Positions 1-3,534 of a stretch of 5,324 nucleotides of DNA are shown here, piece after piece. The position numbers were made by a program, and so were the translations under genes. The stretch is taken from contig JABFWJ010000228.1 of the NCBI GenBank assembly GCA_013362295.1, positions 1-5,324 on the forward strand. Reading direction: 5' to 3'. Position 1 is the stretch's first letter. Each line of letters starts with the position of its first letter. Under the pieces are notes generated by a model, which was not told the origin of the DNA, ran no database searches, and worked only from the letters and a program-made list of their open reading frames with translations. The DNA is from Thermoleophilia bacterium (lineage in GTDB: Bacteria; Actinomycetota; Thermoleophilia; Gaiellales; Gaiellaceae).

Positions 1-816
1 ACAGGACCGCTGCTCGTCGCCTTCCGGCTCGGCTCTGATTCGGCGCTCGCGGACGACCTGCACGCTCTTGTCGGTGCGAACGTCGCCAACCCGACGGACG
101 ACATCAGTTGGGGAGCACCAGGGACGCTGCTCGCCGCCCTGGCGATGGACGAATGGACCGGCGAGCCGCGTTGGGAGGAGGCGGCGCGCGAGACGGCTAC
201 AGTCCTACGCGCCCGTCGTGGCGGCGACGGGCTGTGGCGGCAGGATGACGACTACCGCGGCCTCGGCACGCTGCACGGCGCCGCCGGAAACACACTTGCC
301 CTGCTCCGATTCGAGCCGGACGATGCGCTCGCGAGCGAGACCGCAGCCGTTCTCTCCCGGCATGCGTTCCGCGAGGGCGGCCCCGCCCACTGGCCCGGCT
401 CGCCGCGTCCGCAGCTCGCGCGCCCGCGAGATGGTCGAATCTGTCTCCAATGGTGCACCGGCGCTCCGGGCGTCCTCGCCGGCGCCTGGGACTACCTCGA
501 CGAGGAACTCCTGCTCGCCGGCGCCGAGCTCATCTGGCAAGCCGGTGCCCACGGCGACGAGAAAGGCCACGGCCTCTGCCACGGCACATCGGGCAACGGC
601 CTCGCACTCCTCAAAGCCTTCGCGCGCACCGGCGACGAGCGCTGGCTCGAACGCGCCCGCCGCTTCGCTCTCCACGCGCTCGCCCAAGCGGAGCGGATCG
701 CCACCGCAAATGGCCGACGCCGCTACTCACTCTTCACCGGAGACGTCGGCACTGCACTCTTCGTCGCCGCCTGCCTCGACCTCGACGCGCGCTACCCGAT
801 CATCGACGTCATGTAG
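1..816 (+). CDS. LanC-like protein (lanthionine synthetase C family), N-terminus cut off by window edge
   Basis: The frame is open from base 1 and ends at TAG 814-816, giving 271 visible residues. The family is usually around 400 residues, so roughly the first third is missing. Visible in order are the repeated Gly-rich turns of the LanC alpha/alpha barrel: WGAPG (residues 37-41), LHGAAG with His92, WCTGAPG with Cys152, CHGTSGNG with Cys193-His194, and FTGDVG near residue 245. In lanthipeptide cyclases such as NisC the equivalent Cys, Cys and His bind the catalytic zinc, and the HG-motif His helps catalysis; all four are present here. Such enzymes add Cys thiols to dehydrated Ser/Thr to form thioether rings. 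The C-terminal end (ARYPIIDV) looks complete. Whether this is a true cyclase or a stand-alone LanC-like protein of other function cannot be decided, because no LanB/LanM or clear precursor is visible. The ATG at 145 is internal and not the start. Confidence 0.9.
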   Translation, partial: TGPLLVAFRLGSDSALADDLHALVGANVANPTDDISWGAPGTLLAALAMDEWTGEPRWEEAARETATVLRARRGGDGLWRQDDDYRGLGTLHGAAGNTLALLRFEPDDALASETAAVLSRHAFREGGPAHWPGSPRPQLARPRDGRICLQWCTGAPGVLAGAWDYLDEELLLAGAELIWQAGAHGDEKGHGLCHGTSGNGLALLKAFARTGDERWLERARRFALHALAQAERIATANGRRRYSLFTGDVGTALFVAACLDLDARYPIIDVM

Positions 817-874
817 AGACAGCTAACAACCGCGATACGCGCCGTGTGCCAGTAACGCGGGTCTTGGCGCGAGT

Positions 875-901
875 GGCGTGAGCTGCTGAGCTCGTCACGC
901 C
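875..901 (+). terminator. Candidate hairpin terminator without U-tract, after the LanC-like gene
   Basis: GGCGT (875-879) pairs with ACGCC (897-901). Directly inside it, GAGCT (880-884) pairs with AGCTC (889-893) around a GCTG loop, leaving a three-base bulge. An alternative fold is a continuous 7-bp stem, 875-881 with 895-901. It lies 58 bases past the LanC-like stop. No run of T follows, so this would have to be a tail-less terminator or simply an mRNA structure. Confidence 0.4.
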
Positions 902-942
902 CCGGGGCGCGCCTGGTATCCGAAAGGAGGCGAAACCGAACA

Positions 943-1101
943 TTGCGCAAGCCATGTCGTCCGGGCCGGACCGTCGAGGGTGGTGTAGCCCCGGCGCGCG
1001 ACCCCTTTTGCGAGTGTGCGCAGTGTGCGGCTCGCCTCCGGCGGGTACGGAGTCCGGAGTCTCATGTCGGATACTACGGCTGGGGCGCGTGGCTTTCGTA
1101 G
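943..1101 (+). CDS. Doubtful small Cys-rich frame, 52 codons, TTG start
   Basis: A TTG at 943 follows an AGGAGG at 925-930 with a rather long gap of 12 bases. The frame stays open to TAG 1099-1101, and this stop overlaps the methyltransferase ribosome binding site, which would allow translational coupling. The product would be basic, with Cys at 5, 23, 25 and 28 (CECAQC in the middle) and an aromatic-rich end (YYGWGAW). Against it: the start is weak, third positions are clearly less G/C-rich than in the flanking genes, and open frames of this length arise often by chance in G+C-rich DNA. I do not recognise the product. It is listed because it sits between a LanC-like gene and a methyltransferase gene, where a modified-peptide precursor would be of interest; it has few Ser/Thr for ring formation. 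Confidence 0.2.
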   Translation: MRKPCRPGRTVEGGVAPARDPFCECAQCAARLRRVRSPESHVGYYGWGAWLS

Positions 1102-1105
1102 GAGG
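1100..1105 (+). promoter_or_regulatory. Strong ribosome binding site of the methyltransferase gene
   Basis: AGGAGG matches the anti-Shine-Dalgarno core perfectly. It sits five bases before ATG 1111 and fixes that start. Confidence 0.9.
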
Positions 1106-1110
1106 ATCCG

Positions 1111-1785
1111 ATGAGCAGGCCCGATGAGAGCGATCCGCTCCTCACCGAGCAGATCGCCTACTACCGCGCGATCGCGCCCGAGTACGAGGACCACACCATT
1201 CCGGGGCCCGGCGAGGACGAGCTGATCGCCGCGATCGATGCCTTCCAGCCGACCGGCGACGTGCTCGAACTGGCGTGCGGTCCGGGAGCGTGGACCGAGC
1301 GTCTGCTCTACCACGCGACGAGCGTCACCGCCGTGGACGCGGCCCCGGAAATGCTCGCCCGCGCGAAGGCGCGCGTCGGGGAGGACCGCGTGCGCTTCAT
1401 TCAGGCCGACCTCTTCGCGTGGGCGCCGGACCGCCGCTACGACGTCGTCTTCTTTAGCTCTTGGATCTCACACGTGCCGCTGGATCGCTTCGGCGCCTTC
1501 TGGTCCTTTGTCGCGGACTGCCTCCGGCCGGCGGGGCGCGTCTTCTTTATCGACGACGCCTACCGCACGCCGGACGAGTTGATTGCAGGCGAGTCGTCCT
1601 CGACGATCCGTCGTCGCCTGAACGACGGCACCGCGTACCGGGCGGTGAAAGTTCCACACCGCCCAGCCGACCTCGAGGACCGACTCCGGCGGCTGGGGTG
1701 GCGGGTCACGGTGACCGCGACTTCCGGGCCTTGCTACTGGGGGCAGGGCATGCTGGACCGTTCGCGGGGCCAGGGAGGTGGTTAG
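1111..1785 (+). CDS. Class I SAM-dependent methyltransferase
   Basis: The gene is complete at 224 residues. It starts at ATG 1111 behind a perfect AGGAGG and ends at TAG 1783-1785. The N-terminal YYRAIAPEYED (about residues 17-27) is typical of small free-standing methyltransferases that modify small molecules or peptides. The Rossmann core follows: motif I DVLELACGPG at 50-59 (SAM-binding glycines), the acidic residue after strand 2 in VTAVDAAPEM (Asp76, which should contact the ribose), QADLF at 98-102 (adenine side), and the strand-4 segment YDVVFFSSWISHVP at 110-123. A further strand, RVFFIDD, lies at 143-149. No signal peptide or membrane segment is seen, so it is cytoplasmic. The methyl acceptor cannot be read from the sequence. 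The tail (RGQGGG) is low in complexity. It follows the LanC-like gene on the same strand after 294 bases, so co-function is possible but unproven. Confidence 0.93.
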   Translation: MSRPDESDPLLTEQIAYYRAIAPEYEDHTIPGPGEDELIAAIDAFQPTGDVLELACGPGAWTERLLYHATSVTAVDAAPEMLARAKARVGEDRVRFIQADLFAWAPDRRYDVVFFSSWISHVPLDRFGAFWSFVADCLRPAGRVFFIDDAYRTPDELIAGESSSTIRRRLNDGTAYRAVKVPHRPADLEDRLRRLGWRVTVTATSGPCYWGQGMLDRSRGQGGG

Positions 1786-1816
1786 CGGGCGGACCTCACT
1801 AACCGGGCCGACGATG

Positions 1817-1835
1817 TCCGGAACGGCTTGCCGGA
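1817..1835 (+). terminator. Weak hairpin in the convergent gap after the methyltransferase gene
   Basis: TCCGG (1817-1821) pairs with CCGGA (1831-1835) around a nine-base loop, 31 bases past the methyltransferase stop. No T-run follows. The same gap (1786-1896) also has a 5-bp stem at 1879-1891 and an 8-bp inverted pair GACGTCTC/GAGACGTC (1838-1845 and 1891-1898). One of these may end transcription from either side, but none is a textbook terminator. Confidence 0.25.
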
Positions 1836-1896
1836 TCGACGTCTCAAGTGTGAAACAAATCGCGCCTCGCGGTGCACGCCGGCGTCGCCGGAGACG

Positions 1897-2904
1897 TCAA
1901 CGGGCCGGGTCGGCCCTCACGATCACCTGCCGTCCGTCGGCGAGGCTTGCCCTGATCGCCACCTGGCCGGACGCGTTGACCGAGACCGGGTTCGCTGCGA
2001 AGTCCTCGACCGTCGAGTCGAGGAGCGAGTCGCCGAGAGCGAGGATCCGGTCCGCTTCGGGGTCTGGGCCGTCGAAGAGGCCGATGCTCCCACCTCGCGG
2101 AGTCGCGATCATCACGACAGCCCCGGCATTCGTGATCACGGCGCCGCGATATGCCTCGAATGCGCCTTCCATCTCGGTGATCCGCGTGATTCGCCCGTCA
2201 TCGTCGGTGAAGATTCCCGCCCCTCCGCCTCGCAGCGTCGCCGCGAACGCGACGGTTCCGCGCTCATTCGCAGACGGGAACAGGCCGAGGGATTCGAATC
2301 GGTCCCGGGTCTCCGCGACGGTTCGGATCGATCCCCCTCGGCCTGCGTAGATCCCTTGGACGCCGTCCCCGCAATCGGCCCGGAACACGACGGTATCGTC
2401 GCCCGTGATCACGGGCAGACCATGGAATCGGCTCCAAGGGCCGGTGGTGTCGGCGACCGTTGTAACGGCGGCGCCGTCTCCGGCGAAGATGCCGCTGACT
2501 CGGTCAGCCGAATTCGCGCGGAAGGCAACGGTGCCTGCCTCGTTCATCGTGGGGCCGAGCGGGCCAATGGACGCGAAGGCGCCGCAGGTGTCCGCCACTA
2601 CCTGCAAGCGCCCGTCTCGGTGGAGGAACGCGCCCTGACCGCCGCCCGGAAGCTCGCCGTAGAAGCTCGTGTCCCGCGCGTCATTCAGGTCGGGATGGCT
2701 CGTGACGCCTGCGTGGAGGGCTCGCTCGACGACCTCCTCGACCTCTCCTCCGACACCCGCGAAGACCCCGGAGCCGCCGACCCGAAGCGCGGCCTGGAAC
2801 GCAACAACGCCGGCGTCGTTAACCGAAGCAACGTAGGGCGCGAACCCGCTGAAGCGCTCGCCCGTGGTCGCCACCACGGCGACAGAAAACATCGAAGACG
2901 ACAT
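1897..2904 (-). CDS. NxxGxxAF tandem-repeat protein, seven ~46-residue units, probable beta-propeller
   Basis: This is a 335-residue protein made almost entirely of one degenerate repeat with the signature N-x-x-G-x-x-A-F. Clear copies are VNDAGVVAF (28-36), MNEAGTVAF (120-128), ANERGTVAF (212-220) and VNASGQVAI (309-317). Degenerate copies end near residues 81, 174 and 265. Spacing between copies is 45, 47, 46, 46, 45 and 52 residues, with linkers such as GIFAGDG and VADTTGPW. It matches the NxxGxxAF repeat family of mostly exported proteins of unknown function. Seven units of this size suggest a seven-bladed beta-propeller, which is inference. I chose ATG 2904 (MSSSMFS); ATG 2892 is an alternative. 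Extending to ATG 3018 would run into the tmRNA, and that extra sequence is tRNA-like translation. No good ribosome binding site, signal peptide, membrane helix or sorting tail is visible, which is odd for this family; the gene may be 5'-truncated. Confidence 0.8.
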   Translation of the reverse strand: MSSSMFSVAVVATTGERFSGFAPYVASVNDAGVVAFQAALRVGGSGVFAGVGGEVEEVVERALHAGVTSHPDLNDARDTSFYGELPGGGQGAFLHRDGRLQVVADTCGAFASIGPLGPTMNEAGTVAFRANSADRVSGIFAGDGAAVTTVADTTGPWSRFHGLPVITGDDTVVFRADCGDGVQGIYAGRGGSIRTVAETRDRFESLGLFPSANERGTVAFAATLRGGGAGIFTDDDGRITRITEMEGAFEAYRGAVITNAGAVVMIATPRGGSIGLFDGPDPEADRILALGDSLLDSTVEDFAANPVSVNASGQVAIRASLADGRQVIVRADPAR

Positions 2905-2914
2905 TACGCCGTAT

Positions 2915-2929
2915 GAGCCGCGGCGGCTC
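2915..2929 (-). terminator. GC-rich hairpin between ssrA and the NxxGxxAF gene
   Basis: GAGCCG (2915-2920) pairs perfectly with CGGCTC (2924-2929) across a three-base loop, 29 bases past the tmRNA 3' end and 10 bases before ATG 2904. There is no T-run in the direction of tmRNA transcription. It may end or protect the tmRNA precursor, or sit in the leader of the downstream gene, where it would hinder ribosome loading. Confidence 0.35.
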
Positions 2930-3181
2930 CCGGGCCTGGGTTGCGCAATGTCAGTTATGGAGGCGGCGGGAATCGAACCCGCGTCCGCGGACGCACCGGT
3001 ATGAGCGTCTACAAGCATAGGCCGCCGTTTGCTTTCGCCCGCCGGCCGGTTGGCGACCGACCTACCGACGAGCTAGCCCTCCTGCGATGTCGCGCCTCCG
3101 GCGAGTGGCTTTCCTTCGGCGCCGAGCCTGCTAGTTGATGCCGTCCCCGGGTCGCAGGCCTCCCCGGGGCGACACGCTGGT

Positions 3182-3199
3182 CTAAGTCCTAGAACTTAG
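3182..3199 (-). other. tmRNA hairpin enclosing the tag stop codon
   Basis: CTAAGT (3182-3187) pairs with ACTTAG (3194-3199), a perfect 6-bp stem with a six-base loop. It contains the tag stop TAA (3198-3196 on the minus strand). This corresponds to the helix that follows the tag frame in known tmRNAs (helix 5). Confidence 0.75.
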
Positions 3200-3231
3200 G
3201 CAGCGAGTGCGAGGTTGTTTTCCGCACTTGC
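3196..3231 (-). other. tmRNA proteolysis-tag reading frame, ASAENNLALAA
   Basis: Read on the minus strand from the likely resume codon GCA (3231-3229), the codons give ASAENNLALAA and stop at TAA. The LAA end is the universal degron recognised by ClpXP-type proteases. An A stands four bases before the resume codon, as in E. coli tmRNA, where that base helps set the frame. The exact resume codon is inferred; the stop and the last residues are certain. Confidence 0.88.
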
Positions 3232-3336
3232 GTTTGGTTCCGGTTGTTTTAGGAGGCCGACCGGAGACCTCCGCTTGCAGCTCACCCGGAGAACCGACCA
3301 CGTCGAAGCCATGGCGCCCCCGTATGTTGTCGCCGC

Positions 3337-3365
3337 ATTGTAGCTTCGGTTCGGGGCTCAAACCG
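3337..3365 (-). promoter_or_regulatory. Candidate ssrA promoter
   Basis: On the minus strand TACAAT (3342-3337) is a good -10 box. Initiation would fall around 3330, leaving a leader of about nine bases for RNase P to remove. The -35 position 17 bases upstream (CGGTTT, 3365-3360) is poor; TTGAGC (3361-3356) looks better but is too close at 13 bases. Confidence 0.5.
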
Positions 3366-3410
3366 GCTCGCCGGCCGAGAACGCCGCATCGTCCTCGCCC
3401 AGCGAGCCGG
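3363..3410. repeat. 9-bp perfect inverted repeat upstream of ssrA
   Basis: CCGGCTCGC (3363-3371) is the exact inverse of GCGAGCCGG (3402-3410), with 30 bases between. It lies in the gap between the RTX gene and ssrA and touches the putative -35 region of ssrA. It may be a large stem ending RTX transcription or a protein-binding site. A pair like this is expected about once by chance in a window of this size. Confidence 0.3.
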
Positions 3411-3513
3411 CACAGGTCTCCCCTGGAGCCTTTGGCCGCGGTCGCAGAATCCTTGTCGGTTTTGGCACAACTGACGGCCACACGAACCTATTCAGGTCCG
3501 ACGAACTTTTCAA

Positions 3514-3529
3514 TAGGCCGAACGGCCTA
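3514..3529 (-). terminator. Candidate terminator just after the RTX gene
   Basis: TAGGCC (3514-3519) pairs perfectly with GGCCTA (3524-3529) around a tetraloop, ending five bases from the RTX stop codon. On the minus strand it is followed by TTGAAAAG rather than a T-run, so efficiency is uncertain. The remaining gap to ssrA (3322-3513) holds only the inverted repeat and putative promoter listed separately. Confidence 0.45.
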
Positions 3530-3534
3530 CTCGA

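Larger units (their letters stand above)
817..1110. other. Gap between the LanC-like gene and the methyltransferase gene
   Basis: This gap of 294 bases holds the hairpin at 875-901, an AGGAGG at 925-930, a doubtful small frame at 943-1101, two AGTGTGCG copies (1013-1020 and 1022-1029), a tandem CGGAGTC pair (1048-1061), and the ribosome binding site of the next gene. GATACT at 1070-1075 resembles a -10 box, but no good -35 box lies 16-18 bases upstream, so I do not call a promoter. No tRNA or riboswitch shape was recognised. Confidence 0.6.
2958..3321 (-). ncRNA. ssrA: Transfer-messenger RNA (tmRNA)
   Basis: This is a one-piece tmRNA of 364 bases; it rescues stalled ribosomes and tags the unfinished protein for degradation. 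The 5' end GGGGGCG (3321-3315) pairs fully with the 3' strand CGCCTCC (2965-2959), with one G-U. The 5' segment continues with GGCTTCGACG, the usual tmRNA start. The T arm is intact: a 5-bp stem (2966-2970 with 2978-2982) around loop TTCGATT. Between the ends are the tag frame (3196-3231), a hairpin containing its stop, and G+C-rich inverted repeats fitting the pseudoknot region. The genome gives discriminator A (2958) followed by TAA rather than CCA, so CCA must be added after transcription. Length and layout are normal. It is transcribed in the same direction as the RTX gene upstream and the NxxGxxAF gene downstream. SmpB is not in the window. Confidence 0.96.

Noticed and set aside
68..881. 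Overlapping frames within the LanC-like gene on both strands
   Set aside because: They are Ser/Arg/Pro-rich off-frame readings. The frame with the zinc-binding motifs explains the region.
1828..2916. Long + strand open frame of 362 codons
   Set aside because: It lies antisense to the NxxGxxAF gene. Its product shows no family features, whereas the minus-strand product has a regular repeat.
940..2951. ACATTGCGCAA at 940-950 (+) and 2951-2941 (-), containing palindrome TTGCGCAA
   Set aside because: Both copies are intergenic, but several shared 11-mers are expected by chance in a window this long when both strands are compared. No further flanking similarity was found.
2905..3018. N-terminal extension of the NxxGxxAF protein to ATG 3018
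   Set aside because: It would overlap the tmRNA 3' end. The extra residues (AGSIPAA) are the typical false translation of a tRNA-like T arm.
2958..3034. Ordinary tRNA gene on the minus strand
   Set aside because: The T arm and acceptor 3' strand are present, but no anticodon arm lies nearby. The matching 5' acceptor strand is about 350 bases away, and a tag frame lies between, so it is tmRNA.
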